Below are positions 1 to 5,748 of a stretch of 5,748 bases of DNA, in pieces. Both the position numbers and the translations under genes were made by a program. The stretch lies in contig JASHZA010000201.1 of assembly GCA_030042765.1 (NCBI GenBank), positions 1-5,748 on the forward strand, written 5' to 3'. The DNA is from Candidatus Binataceae bacterium. GTDB taxonomy: Bacteria; Desulfobacterota; Binatia; Binatales; Binataceae. Numbering within the stretch: position 1 is the first letter of the stretch; each line of letters starts with the position of its first letter. A model generated the notes under the pieces. That model did no database searches. It was not told the DNA's origin and was given only the letters and a program-made list of their open reading frames with translations.

Positions 1-1350
1 TACTTCGGCGAGGAACCCGACGTCTACGCCATCGTCAAAGGGTTGACGCCCGAATTCGATTATCCGCGCGGCAATGACAACGTCTACGACTTTTACAAGG
101 GTAACGGCGGCGTGCCCGTCAGCGGCTTCTGGCGGCGTCTCCTCTTCAGCATCTACTACCGCGATATCAACCTGCTCGTGACCGAGAACATTGTCGATGG
201 CAGCCATATCCTCCTGCGCCGTAATATTAACGACCGCATCAACGCCCTGGCGCCGTTCCTCAGCCAGGACCGCGATCCCTATATGGTCGTCCATGACGGC
301 GGACTCTATTGGATCGTCGATTGCTACACCCTGAGCGACCATTACCCGTACTCGCAGCGAAACGGCGACCAGATCAATTACATTCGCAATTCGGTCAAGG
401 CCGTGATTGATGCCTATACCGGCGATACCACCTTCTACGTGGCCGACGCCGAGGATCCCGTGATTCGCACCTGGCAGCGGATCTTTCCCGAAATGTTCAA
501 GCCGATGACCGAGATGCCGCCCGATTTGCGCGCTCACGTGCGCTACCCGGAGGACTTCTTCCTGATCCAGGCGGATATCTACCGGACCTACCACATGACC
601 GACCCGGCCGTTTTCTACAATCGCGAGGACCTCTGGTCCTTCCCGCGCGAGAACTACGAGGATACCAGCGGGCCGATGCATCCCTATTATGTGATCATGC
701 GGCTGCCCGGCGAGAAAAACGCCGAGTATATCCTGATGCTCCCGATGGTGCCGCAGGGACGCGACAACATGATCGCCTGGCTCGCCGCCCGCTGCGACGG
801 CGCCGACTACGGCCATCTCTTCGAGTTTTCCTTCTCCAAGGACAAGCTCTTTTACGGTCCTTTCCAGATTCAGGCGCGCATCAACCAGAATCCGGAAATC
901 TCCCAGCAATACTCGCTGTGGAACCAGATGGGCTCGAAGGTGATCCTGGGTAATCTGCTGGTTATCCCCGTTGAGGATTTCCTGCTCTACGTCGAGCCGC
1001 TGTATATTCGCGCCCAGGACGGCCAGTTGCCCGAACTTAAGCGCGTGCTCGCCTCCTACAGCGACCGCACCGTGATGGGCGACAACCTCGATTCGACGCT
1101 CGACGCGCTATTTAAGGGTCCCGGCGCCGGCGCTCCCGTCATCGCCAAAGCCTCGGCGCCTGCTGTCCAGGTCGCCGCCGCGCAACCGCTTCCCCCCTCC
1201 ACTAACGTTCCACCCGGCCTGCGCGACGCCGCCGATCACTACAATCGCGCCTTGAAAGCCCTGCGCGAGGGCGATTGGCCCGAGTTCGGCTCCGAGATGC
1301 AGAAGCTAGGCCAGCAGTTGGGGCAAGCCGACGGTTCGATCAAACCATAG
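1..1350 (+). CDS. UPF0182 (COG1615) family membrane protein, C-terminal part; 5' end outside window
   Basis: The reading frame is open from the first base, and the family signature is already present there: YFGEEPDVYAIV, then DYPRG, GKGGVP-like GNGGVPVSGFWRR, and RDINLL. The TTG at 43 is therefore internal and the gene runs off the left edge. About 449 residues are visible. Members of UPF0182/COG1615 are usually around 900 residues, with several N-terminal membrane helices followed by a large extracytoplasmic domain. What is seen here would be that soluble C-terminal half, and no membrane segment is visible in it. The end follows the family plan: an Ala/Pro-rich linker (about 1115-1215), then a short helical tail with A..YN.ALKALREGDWPEFG, ending in TAG at 1348-1350. 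The molecular function of the family is unknown, so none is assigned. Nothing is broken in the visible part. The family assignment is from recalled motif patterns and is strong; any role is open. Confidence 0.93.
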   Translation, partial: YFGEEPDVYAIVKGLTPEFDYPRGNDNVYDFYKGNGGVPVSGFWRRLLFSIYYRDINLLVTENIVDGSHILLRRNINDRINALAPFLSQDRDPYMVVHDGGLYWIVDCYTLSDHYPYSQRNGDQINYIRNSVKAVIDAYTGDTTFYVADAEDPVIRTWQRIFPEMFKPMTEMPPDLRAHVRYPEDFFLIQADIYRTYHMTDPAVFYNREDLWSFPRENYEDTSGPMHPYYVIMRLPGEKNAEYILMLPMVPQGRDNMIAWLAARCDGADYGHLFEFSFSKDKLFYGPFQIQARINQNPEISQQYSLWNQMGSKVILGNLLVIPVEDFLLYVEPLYIRAQDGQLPELKRVLASYSDRTVMGDNLDSTLDALFKGPGAGAPVIAKASAPAVQVAAAQPLPPSTNVPPGLRDAADHYNRALKALREGDWPEFGSEMQKLGQQLGQADGSIKP

Positions 1351-1365
1351 GGTGAATATTGAGTG

Positions 1366-1389
1366 AAAAAACGCTGACTAGCGTATTTT
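1366..1389 (+). terminator. Weak intrinsic-terminator-like hairpin after UPF0182 gene
   Basis: ACGCT (1371-1375) and AGCGT (1380-1384) pair around a GACT loop. After one A:A mismatch, AAAA (1366-1369) can pair with TTTT (1386-1389), so the T-run sits directly after the GC-containing stem. It starts 15 bases after the UPF0182 stop. The GC stem is only five pairs, so it may be a weak or bidirectional terminator or a chance structure. Confidence 0.4.
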
Positions 1390-1393
1390 AGCA

Positions 1394-1399
1394 GATAAT
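1394..1399 (+). promoter_or_regulatory. Possible -10 box for the two-component operon
   Basis: GATAAT differs from TATAAT at one position, lies in an AT-rich patch unlike its GC-rich surroundings, and is about 45 bases upstream of the kinase start. No good -35 box is found at 16-18 bases: CTGACT at 1374-1379 is only 14 bases away. TTGAGT at 1359-1364 with TATTTT at 1384-1389 is an alternative pair with a 19-base spacer. This is a weak call based on consensus matching only. Confidence 0.25.
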
Positions 1400-1444
1400 A
1401 GCCCTCACGTCTGGAGTGAAATTCGAGGGTGAGCGAGAATTCCT

Positions 1445-3043
1445 GTGGATTACCTTCGCGTCAGCGATGGAGCACACGGGGGCGCCCTCCGTTCCCAATG
1501 CAACGAGCTTGGGCGTCACGTTCTCACCGCAGCCCAGGGAACGGCTTTCATCGCGATGTGGCAGTCCCCGCGAGATTCGGGGGCCATTCAACTCCCCGCC
1601 GGTCCCCGATGGCAGGGTGCCCTCAGCGCGATAATCTCGATGGTCGACCGCCTGATCGAGTCATCCGCCGGCGCCGATACTTCGATCCATCTCGATTCCG
1701 TTCAACTCGTGCCCATCTTTCTGGGCCTCGTCGATCGCGACGAACGTTTGCACGCCGTTGCAGTCCGGCGCAGATCCGTACTCACCAGCATCACCGTCAT
1801 CATCGTGGCGCCTCACGGGCGCGCGCTCGACCAGCTCGAGGCACTCGCCCATCTCGCGGCTGATCGCCTCCTCGATATAGTCGGTGCACCCGATCGGATT
1901 CGGCAGCACACCTTCTGGCGGCGCCGCGCGCTTACCGCCAACTATCGCGTGGCGCGCGAGACAGCCGACCGGGTCCAGGCGGGTGTCGAACGGCGGCGCC
2001 TTGATGAAGCGGTGGCGGCCGCCTCGCGTCTGCGTCCGCACAACCGTTTTGCCGGACTCGGTCCGATCGCCGCTCGTTTCGGACCATTCGCCGAGTGGTT
2101 GGTCGCAATCGCCGGCGATAATGGCCTTCGGATCGCGGCTGCCTCCGCAGCACTCACCGTGCTTCCCCCGCTTGATGGCGAGAGCGCGATCGCGGACGGC
2201 TTTCGCCGGAAGTCGACAATCCTGCGCGTGCGCGATCGATCGCGTTCCGCTGTTTACCATGAGGATCGTCTTTTCGCGCGATTTGCTGCATACGTTTGCG
2301 TGCCTTTCGAATGCGGTGCTTTTGCGCTCGCCGCGAGTGAGCCAATCGAACCTTCAGCTGTTGCTGCTCTGGAAGCGCTCGCTCTCCGAGTCGATCCGCT
2401 GGTGCGTGCATGGCTCGCCGAGGCGGCGGCCGAGCGATTGCGCCGCCTGGTACACAACCTCGGGTTGCGAATATTCGGTGCGATCGACCTCGAGCGCGCT
2501 CGCATTGCGCGCGACCTCCACGACCATCAGGCCCAGCTGCTTTCAGCCTCGCGAATCGCGATCGAGGCCGGACCCGAGCAAGCGCGCGGCGTCTTCAAGC
2601 AGCTCGAGAACGATTTGCGCCTGCGCGTACGAGAATTGCGCCCCGCCACGCTCGGCCGCTCGACGCTCGAGCAGGCGCTCCGCACCGAGCTCCGCCGCCT
2701 CGCCGGCGCAACGATCACCGGCAGGCTAACCGGCGCAGAGTGGATGGGTGCGCTTAGCCGGCCAGTGCAACAGTTGTGCTTCCAGATTTCGCGCGAAGCG
2801 CTTTCGAACGTGCTGCGGCATTCTGAAGCCACGCATGTCGAGATCGGAGTCGAAAAGCGCGGCGGTCATGCACTGCTTACGATCTGCGACAATGGCAAAG
2901 GAATGATTGGCGAGAGCAGCCGCCGCAACGGGATAGGATTAGGCGGACTCGGCGAACGGCTCGCACTGATGGGCGGTAAACTGCGGATCGATTCCCGCCC
3001 GGGGTCGACCCGGATTATCGCGGAAATCCCGGAGCCCGCATGA
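1445..3043 (+). CDS. Soluble two-component sensor histidine kinase, NarL-partner type (HisKA_3 + HATPase_c) with GAF-like input
   Basis: This 532-residue kinase would autophosphorylate and pass phosphate to the regulator encoded next to it. The dimerisation/phosphoacceptor helix (about residues 345-405) holds ERARIARDLHDHQAQ, with phosphoacceptor His359. It fits the HDxxxQ motif of HisKA_3 kinases (Asp360, Gln364), which suggests phosphatase activity as well. The ATPase domain (about 445-530) shows an N box with Asn455 (REALSNVLRH), a G1 box DNGKGM at 482-487 and a G2 box GIGLGGLGERL from 496. No membrane helix is visible. The N-terminal 340 residues look like two divergent GAF-like units (about 25-145 and 195-325), each ending in an Ala/Leu-rich helix; this is inference from pattern, not a domain match. 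The start is GTG 1445, because an in-frame TGA at 1430-1432 excludes anything longer and GAGCGAG lies 8-14 bases upstream. ATG 1556 is the alternative start. The stop overlaps the regulator start by four bases (ATGA). Confidence 0.93.
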   Translation: MDYLRVSDGAHGGALRSQCNELGRHVLTAAQGTAFIAMWQSPRDSGAIQLPAGPRWQGALSAIISMVDRLIESSAGADTSIHLDSVQLVPIFLGLVDRDERLHAVAVRRRSVLTSITVIIVAPHGRALDQLEALAHLAADRLLDIVGAPDRIRQHTFWRRRALTANYRVARETADRVQAGVERRRLDEAVAAASRLRPHNRFAGLGPIAARFGPFAEWLVAIAGDNGLRIAAASAALTVLPPLDGESAIADGFRRKSTILRVRDRSRSAVYHEDRLFARFAAYVCVPFECGAFALAASEPIEPSAVAALEALALRVDPLVRAWLAEAAAERLRRLVHNLGLRIFGAIDLERARIARDLHDHQAQLLSASRIAIEAGPEQARGVFKQLENDLRLRVRELRPATLGRSTLEQALRTELRRLAGATITGRLTGAEWMGALSRPVQQLCFQISREALSNVLRHSEATHVEIGVEKRGGHALLTICDNGKGMIGESSRRNGIGLGGLGERLALMGGKLRIDSRPGSTRIIAEIPEPA

Positions 3044-3696
3044 CCTCGAGCGAGAAAGTCCGCGTGATGCTCGTGGACGATCACGGGATTATGCGCGCTT
3101 CGCTGCGCGCCTTGCTCGAAAAAAACGGACACGAGGTTGTCGCGGAAGCGGCAACGGGCGAGGAGGCATTGGCGCTTGCCTCCAAGCTCCGTCCCCCGGT
3201 CGTCCTGATGGACCTGGAAATGCCCGGGACTGGCGGTCTCGCCGCCATCCATCGGCTGAGCAAGCTCTCGCCCGGGTCCAAGGTACTGATCCTTTCAGCG
3301 CATGACGACGAGGAATATGTCCTTGAGGCGATGACAATCGGCGGTGTTGCCGGTTATCTGGTGAAGGGTGACGCGCCGGAGGAATTGCTGGGTGCGCTGC
3401 GCGCCGTCAGCTCCGGCAAACGTTACCTGAGCCCGTCGATTACCCCGATCGTCCTTGGCCGGCTCAATCAGACGCGTCCCGGGCGAATCAACAATTCAGC
3501 TTTGACCAGGCGAGAGCGCGAGGTGATGCGTCTGATTGGCGAAGGCAGCAGCGCGAAAGACATCGCCCACACGCTTGGCATCAGCCCCAAGACCGCGCAG
3601 GTACATCGCGACAACCTCAAGCACAAGCTCGGGCTGCGCACGACGGCGGATATGGTGCGCTGGGCGATCAAACACAAAATCGTGCGACTGAATTAG
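3040..3696 (+). CDS. NarL/FixJ-family response regulator (REC + LuxR-type HTH)
   Basis: This 218-residue transcription factor is the expected phosphotransfer partner of the upstream kinase. The receiver domain (about 7-122) has the acidic pair Asp13-Asp14 followed by His15, the phosphoacceptor Asp58 in LMDLEMPG, the switch Ser86 (ILSAHDD) and Lys109 (YLVKGD), so all catalytic positions are present. The C-terminal DNA-binding domain (about 153-212) has the LuxR-type pattern LTRREREVMRLIGEG, then AKDIAHTLGISPKTAQVHR, then KLGLRTTADMVRWAI. The start ATG overlaps the kinase stop (ATGA), and GGAG at 3031-3034 lies five bases upstream, so the two are translationally coupled. The regulon cannot be read from this window. 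Length and domain order are normal for the family. Confidence 0.96.
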   Translation: MTSSEKVRVMLVDDHGIMRASLRALLEKNGHEVVAEAATGEEALALASKLRPPVVLMDLEMPGTGGLAAIHRLSKLSPGSKVLILSAHDDEEYVLEAMTIGGVAGYLVKGDAPEELLGALRAVSSGKRYLSPSITPIVLGRLNQTRPGRINNSALTRREREVMRLIGEGSSAKDIAHTLGISPKTAQVHRDNLKHKLGLRTTADMVRWAIKHKIVRLN

Positions 3697-3706
3697 GAAT
3701 CGTCGC

Positions 3707-3727
3707 GGCGAGGGGTGCCCCTTTGCC
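3707..3727. other. Imperfect hairpin between convergent genes
   Basis: AGGGG (3711-3715) pairs with CCCCT (3718-3722) across a very short centre. GGC (3707-3709) can pair with GCC (3725-3727) outside a G/TT bulge. It lies in the 35-base gap between the response regulator stop and the stop of the minus-strand gene, where a shared terminator would be expected. No T-run follows on either strand, so it is not a classical intrinsic terminator. Confidence 0.3.
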
Positions 3728-3731
3728 ACAA

Positions 3732-4451
3732 TCAGTGTGTGAAGCTTGTCCTGGCCGAGATTTCCTTCTGCGGTAGCTCATGACGAGATGGGCGTGCGAA
3801 GCGGCGCTGCTCGTCCGCGGTCAGCAGCCGCCTGAGTGTTGCTGTCTGCTTCACGGTGCCGATCAGGTTCCCGCTCTGCCGGTCGTATACTTCGACCACA
3901 TTCCGATAGACCATGCGGCTCGAATCGACCAGGGTAAACCGACACGTATAGTCGTAATGCAGCTCAGTGTCGTCGGATTCGTAATGCACTATCGCCTCCA
4001 CGGGGCTCGAGACGCGTGCTCTCGGCTTGCCCAGGATTCGTTGGCTGCGTGAACTGTACAGTTCACCGGCGATAAACACGGTATCGCCCTGCCGGCCAAA
4101 GATTATGCTCGCGCGATCAGGGTTTTCTCCACTTAAGAGGCCCGGTCTCACGCTTCGTAAAGTGCTATGCGTATATCCGCCCCAGAATCCAACAAAATCG
4201 AGGCTGGCTTTGGGTAACTCCAGGACATTCGATTCCGAACCGTCAGCGGCGAACGGCAAAGTCGAAGGGACGAGCCCGAGCGACTGAGTATACGCAAATG
4301 CGAGCGTCGGCGACGTTCCCCGACTGGGCGGTGAGAAGCGATTCACGGCAAGGCCGCTGCTGGGACCCATTGCCGATTTGAAAACCATCGCAACGCCAAG
4401 GATTAGCGCAGCGGCCAATCCTGCAACGTATGCTAGGCGTTGTTCGTTCAT
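3732..4451 (-). CDS. Hypothetical protein with N-terminal membrane anchor or signal sequence
   Basis: The 239-residue product is not recognised. It begins MNEQR and then has one hydrophobic stretch (about residues 7-24, YVAGLAAALILGVAMVF), which fits a signal peptide or single anchor with the rest outside the cytoplasm. No lipobox cysteine follows it, and the only cysteine is Cys170. A linker rich in Ser, Pro and Gly (about 29-50) precedes a region with alternating polar and hydrophobic residues that suggests beta strands (about 83-205), including the segments LDFVGFWGGYTHS, RASIIFGRQGDTVFIAGELY and RMVYRNVVEVYDRQSG. The tail (206-239) is charged and helical-looking. The start is well supported: GAGG (minus strand, 4457-4460) lies five bases before the ATG. 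The gene converges on the response regulator and diverges from the VOC gene. Codon use resembles its neighbours, so it looks like a real gene. No function is assigned. Confidence 0.75.
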   Translation of the reverse strand: MNEQRLAYVAGLAAALILGVAMVFKSAMGPSSGLAVNRFSPPSRGTSPTLAFAYTQSLGLVPSTLPFAADGSESNVLELPKASLDFVGFWGGYTHSTLRSVRPGLLSGENPDRASIIFGRQGDTVFIAGELYSSRSQRILGKPRARVSSPVEAIVHYESDDTELHYDYTCRFTLVDSSRMVYRNVVEVYDRQSGNLIGTVKQTATLRRLLTADEQRRFARPSRHELPQKEISARTSFTH

Positions 4452-4456
4452 CCGGA

Positions 4457-4460
4457 CCTC
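4457..4460 (-). promoter_or_regulatory. Ribosome binding site of the minus-strand hypothetical gene
   Basis: On the minus strand the sequence reads TGAGGTCCGG then ATG. GAGG with a five-base spacer fixes the start at 4451. Confidence 0.6.
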
Positions 4461-4482
4461 AAAAGAAACCGATCTGCTCGAG

Positions 4483-4509
4483 GTTCCACTTTCCCAGCCG
4501 AAGTGGTAC
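4483..4509. promoter_or_regulatory. Imperfect inverted repeat in divergent intergenic region; possible operator
   Basis: GTTCCACTT (4483-4491) and AAGTGGTAC (4501-4509) are inverted repeats matching at eight of nine positions, separated by nine bases. They lie between the divergently transcribed hypothetical gene and the VOC gene, at a place where a regulator could affect both. The centre-to-centre distance of 18 bases is compatible with a dimeric binding protein, but the sequence could also form a simple RNA hairpin in a transcript leader. No known operator consensus is recognised. Confidence 0.35.
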
Positions 4510-4537
4510 TAAAGGATCGTTGGGCAGCAGAGCCCGC

Positions 4538-4543
4538 GGAGGG
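4538..4543 (+). promoter_or_regulatory. Strong Shine-Dalgarno site that sets the VOC gene start
   Basis: GGAGGG lies six bases before the ATG at 4550. The frame stays open upstream to 4430, but those extra 40 codons would overlap the divergent gene and lack both a ribosome site and VOC-fold sequence. The start at 4550 is therefore chosen. Confidence 0.8.
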
Positions 4544-4549
4544 ATCGCA

Positions 4550-5110
4550 ATGCAAGGAAAAGGCGTGCATCATCTCGGCCTGGCAACGCTCGATATAGAC
4601 CGTACTATCGACTTTTACACCCGGAACCTCGGTTGGAAAGTCGCCTGGTGCGACGTTCTCGAGCCGCCCGAGGGCGGCCGCATCAAGCATGCTTTCATGG
4701 ATACCGGCGACGGTACGCTGGTCGCCTTCATGGCGCCGGAGAAGGTGCCCGGTATCCCTACCGAGTTCAAAACTGACATCAGCAGCGCTCAAAATCTGCC
4801 ACAGGCCTTTTATCATTTCGCCTTCGAGTGCAGCTCGCTCGAGGAGCTCGAAGCCCGGCGTGAGGACCTCGCGAAAAAGGGCATCGACGTGACTCCGGTG
4901 GTGGACCACGAATGGTGCCGTTCGATCTATTTCAACGATCCAAACGGCCTCCTGCTCGAGTACTGCACGAGCGTGCGCGAGTTCAATGAGGACGACAAGA
5001 TTATGAAGCATCGGGTACAGCCCGGGCCGATGGTCAGGGACCCCGAGGACGCCCGAAAGGTGATCGCCAAGCTAATGGGCCGTGAGGCGCCGAAGGCCAA
5101 GGCGGTCTGA
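4550..5110 (+). CDS. VOC-superfamily protein (glyoxalase / extradiol dioxygenase fold)
   Basis: The product has 186 residues and the paired beta-alpha-beta-beta-beta plan of vicinal oxygen chelate proteins. Module one (about 4-62) opens with GVHHLGLATLDIDRTIDFY, followed by NLGWKV and then a strand with a following D.GDGTLVAF. Module two (about 86-140) has FYHFAFEC, a helix SSLEELEARREDLAKKGI, then YFNDPNGLLLEYC. Likely metal ligands are His8, His89 and Glu137, placed as in single-chain VOC enzymes, so a divalent metal (Fe, Mn, Ni or Zn) is expected. Members catalyse isomerisation, epimerisation, ring cleavage or thiol addition, and the substrate cannot be told from sequence. A charged tail (about 143-186) with HRVQPGPMVRDPEDARK extends past the fold. 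The protein has no signal peptide and is probably cytoplasmic. It appears to be a single-gene unit, closed by a strong terminator 19 bases after the stop. Confidence 0.9.
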   Translation: MQGKGVHHLGLATLDIDRTIDFYTRNLGWKVAWCDVLEPPEGGRIKHAFMDTGDGTLVAFMAPEKVPGIPTEFKTDISSAQNLPQAFYHFAFECSSLEELEARREDLAKKGIDVTPVVDHEWCRSIYFNDPNGLLLEYCTSVREFNEDDKIMKHRVQPGPMVRDPEDARKVIAKLMGREAPKAKAV

Positions 5111-5129
5111 ACGCACTCGACGGCCTGTC

Positions 5130-5162
5130 AACGAGCGGCGAGCCCAAGGCTCGCCGCTCGTT
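5130..5162 (+). terminator. Strong rho-independent terminator of the VOC gene
   Basis: A perfect 15-pair stem (5130-5144 with 5148-5162; core CGAGCGGCGAGCC) has a three-base CAA loop. The T-rich TTTGTTA at 5161-5167 begins in the last two stem positions. It is placed 19 bases after the VOC stop. On the minus strand the same hairpin begins two bases beyond the TAA of the convergent gene but is followed by only two Ts within the stem and then GACAGG, so termination in that direction would be weaker. Confidence 0.88.
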
Positions 5163-5164
5163 TG

Positions 5165-5748
5165 TTATATGAGAAGCAGGATGATCGCATAAACTCCGGA
5201 ACCTCCCAAAAACCACCAAAAGCGACCCTCGTCTCCACTGGGCAATTCTTCGTTCATGCTCGTCATCACCACACCACCCGCAACGAACGCGAATAGCCGC
5301 GATATCGCGGCGTGCGGTATTGGTGCGGTGGAGGCGACCAGCCAGCCGATCAGGACACTGGCCGAGAGTATCCACCACACCCACCGAACATAGGCTCGTC
5401 CGTGCTCGCTAACGAGCGTGTGTCCCACGACCGCCAGGTGCAATCCCATCGCGGCGGCATAGAGTCCCAGTGAACGCTCGCCTTCCTCGGCAATTTCCAC
5501 CAGCAGGTACCCGATGAGCCAGCTGTACAGGGCGAATCCAGTAGTTTCTAGCCAAAAAACTGCGGTATTCTCCCAACGCTCGGCCTGCTTTGCAGACGAG
5601 GTCAGGACGATGCGATCGAGTCCGTAAAAGAACACGAAGCCGAGCAGGGCTACGATGTAAATCCGCCGTTCGGCGAACATCAGATCTTCCGTGGCATTTT
5701 CGAGCAATCTCTGCTGGTGGGTACTCAACTCAGGCAGGATGTCGAGAA
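5165..5748 (-). CDS. ZIP-like multi-pass integral membrane protein, 5' end outside window
   Basis: The frame stays open to the right edge. A TTG at 5728 could be read as a start, but the codons before it spell LDILPEL, which resembles the end of helix 2 in ZIP metal transporters, and no ribosome site precedes the TTG. I therefore treat the gene as partial. Counting from the TTG codon as residue 1, six hydrophobic helices are visible at about 23-42, 56-79, 86-104, 113-133, 140-158 and 169-187. A late helix with LFAFVAGGVVMTSMNEELP followed by a Gly-rich last helix also fits the ZIP C-terminus. The usual metal motifs look lost: YSWLIG (68-73) stands where HNxxDG is expected, and GLHLAVVGHT (95-104) where HExPHE is expected, keeping only His97. 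It could be a non-transporting or altered paralogue. This is pattern-based and moderately sure; a generic unknown membrane protein is the alternative. Confidence 0.72.
   Translation of the reverse strand, partial: LDILPELSTHQQRLLENATEDLMFAERRIYIVALLGFVFFYGLDRIVLTSSAKQAERWENTAVFWLETTGFALYSWLIGYLLVEIAEEGERSLGLYAAAMGLHLAVVGHTLVSEHGRAYVRWVWWILSASVLIGWLVASTAPIPHAAISRLFAFVAGGVVMTSMNEELPSGDEGRFWWFLGGSGVYAIILLLI

Noticed and set aside
43..45. TTG as the start of the UPF0182 gene
   Set aside because: Conserved UPF0182 sequence is already in frame from position 1, so the true start is outside the window.
2231..2244. Perfect 14-base palindrome CGCGATCGATCGCG in the kinase gene
   Set aside because: It is built from overlapping GATC/CGCG units common in this GC-rich coding sequence and has no positional context suggesting a function.
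1661..2260. Long minus-strand open frame (199 codons) inside the kinase gene
   Set aside because: It lies entirely antisense to the kinase in GC-rich DNA and its product shows no recognisable motifs; it is a shadow frame.
1884..2729. Long plus-strand open frame (281 codons) in another frame of the kinase gene
   Set aside because: Its Arg/Ser/Pro-rich translation is typical of an off-frame reading of GC-rich coding DNA, while the kinase frame carries clear catalytic motifs.
4430..4549. A 40-codon N-terminal extension of the VOC protein from an upstream ATG
   Set aside because: It overlaps the start of the divergent gene, has no ribosome site and is not VOC-like; GGAGGG at 4538-4543 points to ATG 4550.
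1830..4970. Many CTCGAG hexamers scattered through the window
   Set aside because: They are explained by frequent Leu-Glu and similar codon pairs (CTCGAG) and show no regular spacing or orientation, so they are not a repeat array.
4448..5011. Minus-strand open frame (187 codons) opposite the VOC gene
   Set aside because: It is antisense to a gene with an intact fold pattern and metal ligands, and has no ribosome site or recognisable motif.

Overview
This is a GC-rich window (many GCG, CGC, CTC and GCC codons) from a bacterial chromosome. It is densely packed: six genes or gene parts, and no gap longer than about 100 bases. There is no rRNA, tRNA, transposase, phage gene or CRISPR array to place the organism. 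The gene content (a UPF0182 membrane protein, a NarL-type two-component pair, a small VOC-fold enzyme and a degenerate ZIP-like membrane protein) fits a GC-rich, probably soil or environmental bacterium, but any phylum name would be a guess.

Layout. Positions 1-1350 (+) hold the C-terminal half of a UPF0182 protein whose start lies to the left of the window. After a 94-base gap with a weak hairpin and a possible promoter comes a tight two-gene operon (+). It encodes a soluble histidine kinase (1445-3043) with two divergent GAF-like input regions, then its NarL/FixJ response regulator (3040-3696), joined by an ATGA stop/start overlap. Facing it, on the minus strand, is an unrecognised membrane-anchored protein (3732-4451). 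A 98-base divergent intergenic region separates that gene from a VOC-superfamily metalloenzyme (4550-5110, +). A strong intrinsic terminator hairpin (5130-5162) follows the VOC gene. Beyond it, on the minus strand, is a ZIP-like multi-pass membrane protein (5165 to the right edge) whose 5' end is outside the window.

How the genes work together. The only functional unit shown directly by the sequence is the kinase/regulator pair, with complete phosphorelay and phosphatase motifs and no membrane segment, so it probably senses a cytoplasmic signal. The divergent pair (unknown anchored protein and VOC enzyme) shares a short intergenic region with an imperfect inverted repeat and could be co-regulated. 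No link between these genes and UPF0182 or the ZIP-like protein can be shown.

I found no convincing new multi-gene system. The points most worth following are the apparent loss of metal ligands in the ZIP-like protein, the uncharacterised input region of the kinase, and the unrecognised 239-residue protein.
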